Notes: generated by a model from the sequence alone, not told the origin. 48,673 nt of DNA from Colwellia sp. (GCF_013215345.1 NZ_JABSOV010000017.1:6462-55134); one strand, 5' to 3'; counted from the stretch's first letter, positions 25,473 through 35,403 are shown. A program made the numbers and translations.

Positions 25473-25508
25473 AAGTTAGGCTTATAAATTTAGGATGTTC
25501 AGGGAACC

Positions 25509-26267
25509 ATGAAAAGAATTTCGTTATTCATCATCATAGCTTTATCCTTACTCACTGTGAGTTTTGGCGCATTTGCCGAAGATTTATCATTGTCAGCATT
25601 AACACTCACCACGAACCCCGATGGCTCGCAGGAGTATTCGGTAAATTTACAAATACTCATTTTTATGACCGCGCTCAGCTTTATTCCTGCTGCTGTTATA
25701 ATGATGACGTCATTTACCCGCATCGTGGTGATTATGGCTATTTTACGACAAGCTTTTGGTCTTCAGCAAACACCGTCGAATCAAGTCATTATCGGCTTAA
25801 CGCTTTTTATGACGCTGTTCATTATGACGCCAGTCTATAATCAAATAGATAGAACGGCCATTCAGCCCTATATAGCAGAGCAGTTAACCTCTAGTGAAGC
25901 TATCAACCTTGGCAAGATACCGTTGCGTGCTTTTATGTTGGAGCAAACTCGTATTAAAGATCTTGATACCTTAGCCGGTATGGCTGGTATTGAAGCGGTA
26001 GACAATCCAACTGATTTACCTATGACGGTAATCATCCCTGCTTTTATAATCAGTGAATTAAAAACCGCTTTTCAAATTGGTTTTATATTATTTATTCCTT
26101 TTTTAATCATTGATTTAGTTGTCGCCAGTATTTTGATGGCAATGGGTATGATGATGCTATCGCCTATGATTGTCTCTTTACCTTTTAAACTGATGTTATT
26201 TGTTTTGGTTGATGGTTGGAACTTAGTGATTGGTACTATCGCAACCAGCTATGGTATGGGACGTTAG
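25509..26267 (+). CDS. fliP: flagellar export gate protein FliP
   Basis: Core subunit of the FliPQR export channel in the inner membrane. 252 aa. It has a cleavable signal peptide ([20 protein letters not shown], likely cut after AFA), then four hydrophobic segments. Family motifs seen are [36 protein letters not shown] and the C-terminal [20 protein letters not shown]. The start ATG 25509 is preceded by a short GGGAA ribosome site right after the MITE-like element. Confidence 0.97.
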   Translation: MKRISLFIIIALSLLTVSFGAFAEDLSLSALTLTTNPDGSQEYSVNLQILIFMTALSFIPAAVIMMTSFTRIVVIMAILRQAFGLQQTPSNQVIIGLTLFMTLFIMTPVYNQIDRTAIQPYIAEQLTSSEAINLGKIPLRAFMLEQTRIKDLDTLAGMAGIEAVDNPTDLPMTVIIPAFIISELKTAFQIGFILFIPFLIIDLVVASILMAMGMMMLSPMIVSLPFKLMLFVLVDGWNLVIGTIATSYGMGR

Positions 26268-26343
26268 TGAAACTGCGAAGCTATTTCTGCTGCAATAGTG
26301 ATTCACTAACATTTAATAAATAGGGTAGACAAGAGAGTAGCTT

Positions 26344-26613
26344 ATGGGACCTGAAATCTATGTAGATATACTCGGTGATGCATTATTACTCGTTATCATA
26401 CTAGTAAGTGCTATCATCTTGCCCAGTCTTGCGGTGGGGTTAATGGTTGCTGTTTTTCAAGCGGCTACTTCAATTAATGAGCAGACCTTAAGTTTTTTAC
26501 CGCGATTAATTGTCACCTTACTTTCTTTGATTATTGGTGGGCATTGGCTATTACAAAAAATTATGGACTATACCATTCGCCTTATTGCTAGTATTCCCAG
26601 TGTTATTATCTAA
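26344..26613 (+). CDS. fliQ: flagellar export gate protein FliQ
   Basis: 89-aa two-helix membrane protein of the FliPQR channel. Hydrophobic helices at about residues 14-38 and 52-72; conserved VAVFQAATSINEQTLSFLPR between them, which is the FliQ signature. Lies 76 bp after fliP and 61 bp before fliR. Confidence 0.96.
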   Translation: MGPEIYVDILGDALLLVIILVSAIILPSLAVGLMVAVFQAATSINEQTLSFLPRLIVTLLSLIIGGHWLLQKIMDYTIRLIASIPSVII

Positions 26614-26674
26614 TGGTTAGCTTTGTATCACCTCTGATTATGGTCTTTAACACAACCGTTAGCGGACTCTAGAC

Positions 26675-27457
26675 ATGGAATTTACTGAGACCATTATTAA
26701 CCAATTTATGGCAGACCTTATTTTGCCATTTAGCCGCGTCTCTGCCTTGATTATGACCATGATAGGTTTTAGCTCTAAAACCATTCCAGGGCGCGTAAAA
26801 CTCTTTTTATCCTTAGCCATTACCGTCGCTATCATGCCGGCCATCCCACCCGTTAAAGTGATTGATTTAATGTCACTCACTACCGCTATATTACTGGGAC
26901 AACAGATGATTATCGGTATTATGCTTGGCTTTGTCACCATTATGGTAGTCAATACCTTTACCTTGGCCGGGCAAATTATTGCTATGCAGTCCGGTCTTGG
27001 TTTCGCTTCATTAATTGATCCCGCTAGTGGCATGAATGTCCCTGCCATTGGGCAATTCTTTTTAATATTATCCTCACTGCTATTTTGGGCAATGGACGGA
27101 CATCTGGCTTATCTGCACTTCATTGTCGCTAGTTTTGAAACCTTACCTATTCCCACCGAACATCTATCTAGCATCAAATATAGAGAAGTCGTTGAGTGGG
27201 GCGGTTGGATGTTTGCTACTGCGCTCTCTCTTGCTATAGCACCGGTAACAGCGATGTTATTGATAAATTTCTCTTTTGGTATAATGACCAGAGCCGCGCC
27301 ACAATTGAACATCTTTGCTATTGGTTTTCCTATCACTATGATGGCCGGTTTACTTATTATGTGGCTAACCTTCGGTAATTTCTTTACTCATTTTGAAATA
27401 CAGTGGCAACGCGCACTGGATTTTAGCTGTTACCTTATTGACTGTCAGGCAAGATAA
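26675..27457 (+). CDS. fliR: flagellar export gate protein FliR
   Basis: Third subunit of the export channel, 260 aa with about six membrane helices. Recognisable stretches: LPFSRVSALIMTMIGFSSKT, VNTFTLAGQIIAMQSGLGFA, SLIDPASGMNVPAIGQFFL, and the C-terminal RAAPQLNIFAIGFPITMMAG. The TAA stop is immediately followed by the flhB ATG, so the two are translated together; FliR-FlhB contact in the assembled gate is known. Confidence 0.96.
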   Translation: MEFTETIINQFMADLILPFSRVSALIMTMIGFSSKTIPGRVKLFLSLAITVAIMPAIPPVKVIDLMSLTTAILLGQQMIIGIMLGFVTIMVVNTFTLAGQIIAMQSGLGFASLIDPASGMNVPAIGQFFLILSSLLFWAMDGHLAYLHFIVASFETLPIPTEHLSSIKYREVVEWGGWMFATALSLAIAPVTAMLLINFSFGIMTRAAPQLNIFAIGFPITMMAGLLIMWLTFGNFFTHFEIQWQRALDFSCYLIDCQAR

Positions 27458-28588
27458 ATGGCTGATTCTGATAGTGGTGAAAAAACTGAAGAACCCACGG
27501 CAAAAAAACTCACCGATGCCAGAAAAAAGGGTCAAATTGCCCGCTCTAAAGATTTAGGTACGTTTTTTGTCTTAGTAGGTAGTGCTTGTGCCATGTTGCT
27601 CATGGGGAAGTCTTTAGCTACCGCTATGGCTAATATGATGACGCATATGTTTAGCTTAAGTCGAGAAGAAGCCATGGATGTCAATGCGCTTTTTAAAGTG
27701 GTCAATGATGGTATTTACCAGGTTGTACCACCATTAATGTGGATCTTTTTTATTGTTATGTTAGCGGCATTTATCGGTAATACCTTGCTTGGCGGTATGA
27801 GTTTTTCGTGGGAAGCGATGATGCCAAAAGCAAGTAGACTCTCTCCTATAGCTGGCTTTAAAAGAATGTTTGGCGTACAAGCTGCGGTTGAGTTGCTGAA
27901 ATCAATATTAAAGTTTTTTGTGGTATTTATTGTCGCTTATTTACTGCTTAATGGCCTTTTTGAGCAAATTTTAGGCTTGAGTCGAGAAACCATTCCGACT
28001 AATTTCGAACATTCAACGACTATGTTACTGTGGATGTTTTTAGTGTTGGCCTTATCGATAGGCATTATTGTGGTTATTGATGCGCCGTACCAAGTTTGGA
28101 ATCATAACCGCCAATTAAAAATGACTAAGCAAGAAATTAAAGATGAGCATAAAGGCACAGAAGGTAGCCCTGAAATAAAACAGCGAATTCGTCGAACGCA
28201 ATATGAAATGTCACAACGACGTATGATGCAAGACGTTCCAGATTCAGATGTAGTGATAACAAACCCGACGCACTTTTCTATCGCACTCAAGTATGATGCC
28301 GCAGTTGGGGGAGCGCCTGTGCTGGTGGCAAAAGGTGTTGATGAAATGGCGCTACATATCCGCACCATTGCTAAAGAGCATCAAGTTGAAATAATTCAAT
28401 CACCGGCTTTAGCACGCTCAATATATTATACTGCCGAAGTTGGTGATGATATTCCTGAAGAGCTATTTGCCGCTGTAGCCCAAGTGTTGGCCTTTATCTT
28501 TCAGCTTAACGAACATAAAAAAGGTAATGCTAAAAAACCCATCCCGGTAGCTAAAAACTTGCCTATTCCAGATGATTTCAGATATTAG
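27458..28588 (+). CDS. flhB: flagellar export switch protein FlhB
   Basis: Controls the change from rod/hook to filament export together with FliK. 376 aa. The N terminus is SGEKTEEPTAKKLTDARKKG, followed by four membrane helices and a cytoplasmic domain. The self-cleavage motif NPTH is intact at residues 269-272, in the sequence VVITNPTHFSIAL. A Lys/Pro-rich tail ends the protein. It starts with no gap after fliR. Confidence 0.97.
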   Translation: MADSDSGEKTEEPTAKKLTDARKKGQIARSKDLGTFFVLVGSACAMLLMGKSLATAMANMMTHMFSLSREEAMDVNALFKVVNDGIYQVVPPLMWIFFIVMLAAFIGNTLLGGMSFSWEAMMPKASRLSPIAGFKRMFGVQAAVELLKSILKFFVVFIVAYLLLNGLFEQILGLSRETIPTNFEHSTTMLLWMFLVLALSIGIIVVIDAPYQVWNHNRQLKMTKQEIKDEHKGTEGSPEIKQRIRRTQYEMSQRRMMQDVPDSDVVITNPTHFSIALKYDAAVGGAPVLVAKGVDEMALHIRTIAKEHQVEIIQSPALARSIYYTAEVGDDIPEELFAAVAQVLAFIFQLNEHKKGNAKKPIPVAKNLPIPDDFRY

Positions 28589-28655
28589 CTCAACCTTTCA
28601 TTGCCAATAGTTCTCGCTGGTAAATAGAGAAGTAAATACCGCTAACCACCTATTT

Positions 28656-28671
28656 TGGTATAAGAATTGCT
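28656..28671 (+). promoter_or_regulatory. candidate sigma-54 promoter of the flhA operon
   Basis: TGGTATAAGAATTGCT: -24 TGGTAT (two mismatches to TGGCAC), N5, -12 TTGCT, GG and GC 12 bases apart. It is 39 bp before the flhA ATG. In Vibrio flhA heads a sigma-54-controlled operon, which agrees. Confidence 0.5.
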
Positions 28672-28708
28672 ACTTCATGCTAACTGTCAAAAAAACATCA
28701 TGAAGTAG
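28670..28708 (+). promoter_or_regulatory. perfect inverted repeat at the flhA start region
   Basis: CTACTTCATG (28670-28679) and CATGAAGTAG (28699-28708) are perfect 10-base complements separated by 19 bases. The right arm ends two bases before the flhA ATG and covers its only ribosome-site-like GAAG. The left arm overlaps the -12 element of the candidate sigma-54 promoter. It may hide the ribosome site in read-through transcripts or bind a protein. Confidence 0.55.
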
Positions 28709-28710
28709 TA

Positions 28711-30813
28711 ATGCAATTAGCCGCTTATTTTAATCAATTTGATAAATCGAAGTTACGTCATTTCTCCGGGTTGGGTACTCCAATTTTGGTTATGGCAGCC
28801 TTAGGTATGGTTATCTTACCCATGCCACCTTGGTTATTAGATATTCTGTTTTCCTTTAATATTGCACTCTCTCTTGTGGTGTTACTGATTACCGTTTATA
28901 CCTTGAAACCCCTAGATTTTGGCTCCTTTCCGGCCGTTTTACTGGTGGCAACTATTTTACGTTTAGCCCTGAATGTCGCCAGTACTCGAGTAGTGCTATT
29001 AGAAGGGCATGAAGGCCCTCAGGCGGCAGGTAAAGTTATTGAAGCATTTGGCTCGGTAGTTATTGGAGGTAATTATGCTGTCGGTTTAGTGGTATTCTTA
29101 ATCTTAATTATTATTAACTTCGTTGTGGTGACTAAAGGTGCGGGTCGGATTGCTGAAGTGACAGCCCGTTTTACTTTAGATGCCATGCCGGGTAAACAAA
29201 TGGCAATTGATGCCGATTTAAATGCGGGTTTCATCACCCAAGAGGAAGCAAAAGAGCGCCGTACTGAAGTAACCAATGAAGCAGATTTTTATGGCTCAAT
29301 GGATGGTGCCAGTAAATTTGTAAAAGGTGATGCCATAGCGGGTATTCTTATTCTTTTTATTAATATTGTTGGTGGCTTAATAATCGGTATGGTGCAGCAT
29401 GACCTAACATTCAGTAATGCGGTTGAAATTTATACTCTACTTACTATTGGAGATGGTCTTGTTGCGCAAATTCCTGGGTTGTTGTTATCGGTTGGTACGG
29501 CTATAGTCGTTACTCGTCAAAATACCTCCCAAGATATGGGCGAGCAAGTGAGCAGCCAATTAGGCCAAGAGAAATCGCTTTATATTGCCGCGGGTATCAT
29601 GTTTGTTATGGGCGTAATACCTGGCATGCCACATTTTGTCTTTATATTATTTGCATTTCTTATTGCTGCCACTGCCTTTTTCGGCGCTAAAAATAAAGAA
29701 AGTAAAGCGGTTGAATTGGCAAAAATAGAACAAGATGAGCAAGTACAGCATCAACAAAAAGAAGATGACGTGAAAGAGTTGGACTGGGATGATGTCAATC
29801 ATGTCGATATTATTGGTCTAGAAATAGGTTATCGTCTAATCCCTCTGGTAGATAAAGCGCAAGGTGGTGAATTACTCAGTCGTATTAAAGGTGTACGTAA
29901 AAAGTTATCGCAAGAGTTTGGCTTTTTAGTACCTGCAGTACACATTCGAGATAATCTAGATTTAGATCCAAACAGTTATCAGATATCGCTTATGGGCGTT
30001 GTAGTTGGCAGTGCGCAAATTCGTCACGACCAAGAACTAGCCATTAACCCTGGGCAGGTTTTTGGTACCCTTGATGGTGTTGCCACTAAAGACCCTGCCT
30101 TTGGTTTAGATGCTACTTGGATTAATAAAAATCAGCGAGATCAAGCGCAAACACTAGGTTACACCGTAGTTGATTCAGCAACGGTATTAGCTACGCATTT
30201 AAGTCAGATATTAACCAATAATGCCGCTCAACTGCTTGGCCATGAAGAAGTACAAAACTTATTGGACTTACTTGCTAAAAATTACCCTAAGTTAGTTGAA
30301 GGTTTTGTTCCCGATACGCTTACTTTGGGCACGGTTGTTAAAGTACTACAAAGCCTAATGAACGAAGGTGTTGCTGTACGTGATATGCGTTCTATAGTGC
30401 AAACGCTTGTTGAATACGGTCCAAAAAGCCAAGATGCTGAAGTGCTAACCGCCGCGGTACGCATTAGTATTAGAAAGTTTATTATCCAAGATCTAGTTGG
30501 TAGCGCAAAAGAAGTGCCCGTCATAACTTTGGCTCCAGAATTGGAACAAATGTTGCATCAGTCTATGCAGATGGCAGGAGATGATGGCGCTGGTATTGAA
30601 CCTGGCTTAGCGGAACGCTTACAAAAATCATTAACTGAAGGAGCAAACCAGCAAGAAATGGCAGGTGATACTCCTATATTATTAACGTCGGGAATATTGC
30701 GTCAGGTATTGGCTAAGTTTGTTAAATACACAATACCAAGTTTACGCGTGATTTCTTATCAAGAAATACCTGATGATAAACAAATTAAAATCGTTAGTGC
30801 TATCGGGCAGTAA
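28711..30813 (+). CDS. flhA: flagellar export gate protein FlhA
   Basis: Large export-gate subunit that docks chaperone-substrate complexes. 700 aa. The N-terminal half has about eight membrane helices with the conserved FlhA/LcrD region (PAVLLVATILRLALNVASTR, LVVFLILIIINFVVVTKGAG, and VTARFTLDAMPGKQMAIDAD). The C-terminal cytoplasmic half is complete to IKIVSAIGQ. Ribosome-site quality is poor (TGAAGTAGTA before ATG), and it lies within an inverted repeat. First gene of flhAFG-fliA. Confidence 0.97.
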   Translation: MQLAAYFNQFDKSKLRHFSGLGTPILVMAALGMVILPMPPWLLDILFSFNIALSLVVLLITVYTLKPLDFGSFPAVLLVATILRLALNVASTRVVLLEGHEGPQAAGKVIEAFGSVVIGGNYAVGLVVFLILIIINFVVVTKGAGRIAEVTARFTLDAMPGKQMAIDADLNAGFITQEEAKERRTEVTNEADFYGSMDGASKFVKGDAIAGILILFINIVGGLIIGMVQHDLTFSNAVEIYTLLTIGDGLVAQIPGLLLSVGTAIVVTRQNTSQDMGEQVSSQLGQEKSLYIAAGIMFVMGVIPGMPHFVFILFAFLIAATAFFGAKNKESKAVELAKIEQDEQVQHQQKEDDVKELDWDDVNHVDIIGLEIGYRLIPLVDKAQGGELLSRIKGVRKKLSQEFGFLVPAVHIRDNLDLDPNSYQISLMGVVVGSAQIRHDQELAINPGQVFGTLDGVATKDPAFGLDATWINKNQRDQAQTLGYTVVDSATVLATHLSQILTNNAAQLLGHEEVQNLLDLLAKNYPKLVEGFVPDTLTLGTVVKVLQSLMNEGVAVRDMRSIVQTLVEYGPKSQDAEVLTAAVRISIRKFIIQDLVGSAKEVPVITLAPELEQMLHQSMQMAGDDGAGIEPGLAERLQKSLTEGANQQEMAGDTPILLTSGILRQVLAKFVKYTIPSLRVISYQEIPDDKQIKIVSAIGQ

Positions 30814-30871
30814 CAACAAGTCAAAGTTATGCAGGTCATAGCTTAACTAAGAGCAAAGGTAGAGGTTAGCT

Positions 30872-32437
30872 ATGAAAATTAGACGTTTTGTTGCCAAAGA
30901 TATGCGCACCGCATTAACACAGATCAAAGAAGAACTTGGCGTTGATGCGGTTATTATGTCTAATAAAAAGATTCCAGAAGGTGTGGAATTAATGGCTGCT
31001 GTAGATTATAACCAAGCCGTGCCACCTGCTAAGTTTCCTGAAAAAAATAGTCAAGAGAGGCTAAATGCTTCAAGCTCAAGAGAAGTCAGTAATGATGTCG
31101 TTAGCCTGGGTCAACGAACACAGCCACAAAATAATATTTCAGCATCAGCATTACCAGTAGCAGAAAACGATAATAGCGCTGACCATGCACCGGTAGATAG
31201 TTTATCAGCATTACTCAATCGTCAAGTTCAACAGTCTGCTCAGCAGCAGCCAATCCAGCAAGCGACTCAGCAACATCAGCAAGTTGCTAACAATCTCGAT
31301 GAATCAACTATCGAGCAGCAGATGAAAAGTTTTACCGATCGCCTCAGTCATCCGAATCCGAATAATTTACCCTCAACATACCAACAACAGATGGGAAGCT
31401 CGGCAAATGTCCAGGATGATGACCAAATAACCGCTAACGTATCAAAGAATATATTATCTGCTAGTCCTATTGCTATGGATGTTAATAATGATGCACAGGT
31501 GTCATCACAAGATTTTGCCAAAATGCAGCAAGAAATGGCCTCAATACGCTCATTACTAGAACACCAAGTTTCAGGGTTGATGTGGCAAGATATGGCGCAG
31601 AAAGACCCGCAACGAGCAGTACTGGTAAATCGATTACTCGCTTTGGGTCTGAATGAACAAATTGCCGATCAAATTGCCGGCTATGTACCAGAGCATTGTC
31701 ATGAAAAAGAAGCATGGTCACAAGCAACTCAACTTATCGCTAAGCAAATTAATACTACACAAAATGATATTATTAATCGTGGCGGTGTTGTTGCGCTAGT
31801 TGGGCCAACAGGGGTAGGGAAAACTACTACTATAGCTAAACTTGCCGCAGGATTTTCTCAAGTACATGGTAGCGATCAAGTAGCTCTTATTTCTACGGAT
31901 ACTTTCCGTATTGCTGGTTTTGAGCAATTAGCAACCTATGGCAAGATTATTGGTTGTCAGGTGAGCCTTGCCAAAGATAGCCAAGCATTAGATGCTCTGT
32001 TACAGCAATACTCAAAGAAGAAATTAATTTTAATTGATACTGCTGGCATGGGGCAACGTGACATACGTTTAGCAGAACAATTAACCGCATTAGTGACTAA
32101 TGCTCGAGTTAGAATTCGAAATTACTTGGTTCTAGCGGCTAACACGCAGCAAGGCGTGATGCAAGAAAATGTAGATCGCTTTAAAAAAGTACCATTATCG
32201 GGTTGTATTTATACTAAACTTGATGAAAGTATCAGTATTGGTGAAATAATTACAACTTCGATTCAAAATGGCTTACCAATAGGGTATCTTACTGATGGGC
32301 AAAGAGTTCCAGAAGATATTAAAGTTGCAAATGCTGAGAAGTTAGTTACTCTTGCAGATAAGATGGCAACTAAGTCAGCTAACAACAACGTAAGTATATT
32401 GCGGCCAATGCCAGTTGCGCCCGCCGCAATAGTATAA
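30872..32437 (+). CDS. flhF: SRP-type GTPase FlhF, polar flagellum placement
   Basis: Recruits the first flagellar parts to the cell pole. 521 aa in three parts: an N-terminal basic B domain (MKIRRFVAKDMRTALTQIKE), a Gln-rich linker of about 170 residues (QQSAQQQPIQQATQQHQQ), and the NG GTPase domain with P-loop GPTGVGKT at 311-318, DTFRIAGFEQL and LIDTAGMGQRD. The C-terminal TKLDESISIGEI motif is intact. Its partner FlhG follows 47 bp downstream. Confidence 0.97.
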   Translation: MKIRRFVAKDMRTALTQIKEELGVDAVIMSNKKIPEGVELMAAVDYNQAVPPAKFPEKNSQERLNASSSREVSNDVVSLGQRTQPQNNISASALPVAENDNSADHAPVDSLSALLNRQVQQSAQQQPIQQATQQHQQVANNLDESTIEQQMKSFTDRLSHPNPNNLPSTYQQQMGSSANVQDDDQITANVSKNILSASPIAMDVNNDAQVSSQDFAKMQQEMASIRSLLEHQVSGLMWQDMAQKDPQRAVLVNRLLALGLNEQIADQIAGYVPEHCHEKEAWSQATQLIAKQINTTQNDIINRGGVVALVGPTGVGKTTTIAKLAAGFSQVHGSDQVALISTDTFRIAGFEQLATYGKIIGCQVSLAKDSQALDALLQQYSKKKLILIDTAGMGQRDIRLAEQLTALVTNARVRIRNYLVLAANTQQGVMQENVDRFKKVPLSGCIYTKLDESISIGEIITTSIQNGLPIGYLTDGQRVPEDIKVANAEKLVTLADKMATKSANNNVSILRPMPVAPAAIV

Positions 32438-32484
32438 GGTTCTAGCTAATAGCTTAAACAGATATGATTAGAAGAAATAATTAA

Positions 32485-33327
32485 ATGATAGATCAAGCGA
32501 GCGGCTTAAGAAAGATGCAAGACCTACAGCAAGTTAAAGTAGTAGCAGTTTCAGGCGGAAAAGGTGGTGTTGGTAAAACAAACACCGCCCTTAATACTGC
32601 TATTGCCTTAGGACAACAGGGTAAACGAGTATTAGTGCTTGATGCCGATTTAGGCCTTGCTAATGTAGATGTGATGCTAGGACTCAGAGTCAAACGTAAC
32701 TTATCTCATGTATTGTCAGGCGAATGTGAGCTCGATGATATTATTATTGAAGGTCCTGCCGGGATTAACATTATTCCGGCAACATCAGGATCGCAATCTA
32801 TGGTGGATTTAACGCCATCAGAGCATGCCGGCCTCATTCGAGCCTTTAGTGAAATGCAAGCACAGTTTGATGTGCTGATAATTGATACGGCTGCCGGTAT
32901 TTCCGATATGGTATTGAGCTTTACCCGGGCGGCGCAAGATGTGATGTTAGTTGTTTGTGATGAACCTACCTCGATTACTGATTGTTATGCTTTAATGAAA
33001 TTACTTAGCCGTGATCACGGTGTCTTCAAATTTAAAGTTGTTGCTAATATGGTTCGAAGTCCAAAAGAAGGACAACAACTGTTTGCCAAACTAACAAAAG
33101 TAACCGATAGATTTTTAGATGTGGCTATAGAGTTAGTCGCGGTCATTCCCTTCGATGAAAATATGCGAAAGTCTGTGCGTAAGCAACAAGTTATTGTGGA
33201 AGCTTATCCGCAATCTCCAGCAGCGTTAGCTTATATTGATTTAGCTAAAAAAGTAAGCCAATGGCCAATTCCTAAGCAAGCTTCAGGGCACTTAGAATTC
33301 TTTATTGAGCAGTTACTCGCGAACTAA
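32485..33327 (+). CDS. flhG: MinD-like ATPase FlhG/FleN, flagellar number control
   Basis: Limits flagellar number by stimulating FlhF GTPase and restraining FlrA. 280 aa. The N-terminal activator motif DQAxxLR is present at residues 3-9 (DQASGLR), followed by the deviant Walker A KGGVGKT (26-32), DADLGLANVDVMLGL and the switch II region IIDTAAGISDMV. The C terminus carries a hydrophobic helix that should form the membrane-targeting sequence (LEFFIEQLLAN). Confidence 0.96.
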   Translation: MIDQASGLRKMQDLQQVKVVAVSGGKGGVGKTNTALNTAIALGQQGKRVLVLDADLGLANVDVMLGLRVKRNLSHVLSGECELDDIIIEGPAGINIIPATSGSQSMVDLTPSEHAGLIRAFSEMQAQFDVLIIDTAAGISDMVLSFTRAAQDVMLVVCDEPTSITDCYALMKLLSRDHGVFKFKVVANMVRSPKEGQQLFAKLTKVTDRFLDVAIELVAVIPFDENMRKSVRKQQVIVEAYPQSPAALAYIDLAKKVSQWPIPKQASGHLEFFIEQLLAN

Positions 33328-33370
33328 ATAACTGACCAATTAAGCATGTCTTCAATGAGAGCAATAATAC

Positions 33371-34090
33371 GTGGTAAAAGCAAATAGCTACAATAGTCTA
33401 ATTGATAAATCAGCTTTGCTTGAACAACACACTGTTTTGGTAAAGCGCATTGCCTATCATTTATTGGCAAGGTTGCCAGCGAGTGTGTTAGTAGACGATT
33501 TAATTCAATCGGGTATGATTGGCTTATTTGAAGCAGCCAATAATTTTGATAACAGTAAAGGTGCTAGTTTTGAAACGTTTGCCGGGATTAGAATTCGCGG
33601 TGCTATGCTAGATGAAATACGTCGAGGAGATTGGACACCACGTTCGGTACACAAAAATAGCCGAATGATAAGTGAAGCCATTAAACAACTCGAAGCGCAA
33701 TTTGGTAGAGATGTTTCTGATATTGAAGTTGCTGAAAAACTTGATATTTCATTAAATGACTACCATCATATATTAAGAGAAGTCAGTACAGGAAAAATAC
33801 TCGGTATTGACGATTTAGGTGTTAATGAAGATGCGATAAAGGTAGGTGATGATTATCTAGGCGATGATCCCTATCAAAGTATTGAACACAGCGCTTTTAA
33901 AAAAGGCTTAGCTCAATGCATTAGCTCTTTACCAGAGAGAGAAGCTTTAGTACTGTCTCTATATTACGATGAAGAATTGAATTTACGAGAAATTGGTAAA
34001 GTGCTTGATGTGAGTGAATCACGGGTAAGCCAAATACATAGTCAAGCGATGCATCGGCTAAAAGCACGCATGCATTCTTGGCAAAGTTAG
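33371..34090 (+). CDS. fliA: flagellar sigma factor FliA (sigma-28)
   Basis: RNA polymerase sigma subunit for late flagellar genes. 239 aa from GTG 33371, with GAGAG ten bases before it. Region 2 shows DLIQSGMIGLFEAANNFDNS and FETFAGIRIRGAMLDEIRRG; region 4 ends with LNLREIGKVLDVSESRVSQI, the -35 binding helix-turn-helix. Two matching promoters lie in this window, at 1373-1399 and 8977-9003. It follows flhG by 43 bp and is likely co-transcribed with the che genes. Confidence 0.97.
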   Translation: MVKANSYNSLIDKSALLEQHTVLVKRIAYHLLARLPASVLVDDLIQSGMIGLFEAANNFDNSKGASFETFAGIRIRGAMLDEIRRGDWTPRSVHKNSRMISEAIKQLEAQFGRDVSDIEVAEKLDISLNDYHHILREVSTGKILGIDDLGVNEDAIKVGDDYLGDDPYQSIEHSAFKKGLAQCISSLPEREALVLSLYYDEELNLREIGKVLDVSESRVSQIHSQAMHRLKARMHSWQS

Positions 34091-34188
34091 CAGACTTGTC
34101 AACAGACAACTTGCTATAAAAACTACCTTGTTAGGTAAAAAATAACACATAAAAACTAATTAATTTGAATGTTTCGCCGGAGGGTGCC

Positions 34189-34572
34189 TTGGATAAAAAT
34201 ATGAAAGTGCTTGTTGTTGATGATTTTTCAACCATGAGACGTATAGTGAAAAATTTGTTGCGTGATTTAGGGTTTACCAACATTCAAGAGGCTGATGATG
34301 GTAGTACAGCATTACCTATGCTTCAAGGTGGTGACTTTGATTTTGTGGTAACCGACTGGAATATGCCAGGCATGCAAGGTATCGATTTGCTTAAAGCAAT
34401 ACGTGCAGATGCAAGCCTATCACATATTCCGGTATTACTGATTACTGCAGAAGCCAAAAAAGAACAAATCGTGATGGCAGCTCAAGCAGGAGTTAATGGC
34501 TATATTGTAAAACCTTTTACCGCCGCAACATTAAAAACTAAGTTAGATAAGATTTTTGCGCGCTTAGCTTAA
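34189..34572 (+). CDS. cheY: chemotaxis response regulator CheY
   Basis: Single-domain response regulator that binds FliM when phosphorylated. 127 aa, the standard length, if the start is TTG 34189: GGAGGG at 34179-34184 is six bases away and the protein then begins [18 protein letters not shown], the usual form in this group. An upstream in-frame TTG (34165) would add eight residues and place this ribosome site inside the gene. Acidic D11-D12, phosphoacceptor D56 ([10 protein letters not shown]) and the lysine in VKPFTAATL are present. Confidence 0.95.
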   Translation: MDKNMKVLVVDDFSTMRRIVKNLLRDLGFTNIQEADDGSTALPMLQGGDFDFVVTDWNMPGMQGIDLLKAIRADASLSHIPVLLITAEAKKEQIVMAAQAGVNGYIVKPFTAATLKTKLDKIFARLA

Positions 34573-34646
34573 TTTGCGATTTTTAGCTAGCACATGAGTG
34601 TTTGGCTAAAGTAAGGTTTTGATAAATATTGTATTAAGGATTTTGC

Positions 34647-35390
34647 ATGACTATAGCTATGACAGGGCAGATCTCATTAGAGCAAGCAAAATCTGTGGTT
34701 GAGTTTCTAGAATCAGGTCAGCAAGCAGCAGCGGATGCTATTATTGCTGAAATTCAAAACCCAATCAATTCAGAACTTTTTGCTGAAATTGGTAAATTAA
34801 CACGCCAACTTCATGACTCATTGACCAATTTCCAGCTAGACTCTAGGTTGTCAGATCTAGCTACAGCAGATATCCCCGATGCCAAAGAACGGTTGAATTA
34901 TGTTATCACCATGACAGAAGATGCCGCGAATAAAACTATGGATGCAGTTGAGGCTATTTTCCCTGTTGTAGATACTCTTGCTGAACAAGTTGCAGCGGTA
35001 AATCCCTCATGGACTAAGTTGATGAACAATGATTTAGACTTAAAAGAGTTTAAATCATTGTGCCTTGATATTGATACCCTGTTAAAAAACACAGGAAAAG
35101 AAACCCAACATATACATAGTTTAATGACGGATGTATTAATGGCGCAAGACTTTCAAGATTTAACCGGTCAAGTCATTCGTAAAGTCATTGAACTAGTACG
35201 GGAAGTGGAAGAAAGTTTAATCAATATGTTAACGGCCTTCGGAATATCCGCTGAAAAGGTACAAGGTAAAACAACACCTAAAGTGGGTGAAAACCTTGTC
35301 GAAGGGCCAATTGTAAATACAGAAAATAGAGATGATGTAGTAGAAGATCAAGATGATGTCGACGATCTTTTGTCAAGTTTAGGATTTTAA
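34647..35390 (+). CDS. cheZ: CheY-P phosphatase CheZ
   Basis: Dephosphorylates CheY-P. 247 aa. A long helical hairpin region holds the active-site segment VLMAQDFQDLTGQVIRKVIE, with the conserved Gln in QDLTGQ. The C-terminal CheY-binding peptide DDVDDLLSSLGF follows an acidic, probably flexible linker. It is 13 bp before cheA. Confidence 0.95.
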   Translation: MTIAMTGQISLEQAKSVVEFLESGQQAAADAIIAEIQNPINSELFAEIGKLTRQLHDSLTNFQLDSRLSDLATADIPDAKERLNYVITMTEDAANKTMDAVEAIFPVVDTLAEQVAAVNPSWTKLMNNDLDLKEFKSLCLDIDTLLKNTGKETQHIHSLMTDVLMAQDFQDLTGQVIRKVIELVREVEESLINMLTAFGISAEKVQGKTTPKVGENLVEGPIVNTENRDDVVEDQDDVDDLLSSLGF

Positions 35391-35403
35391 TGGGAGTTAC
35401 TGC

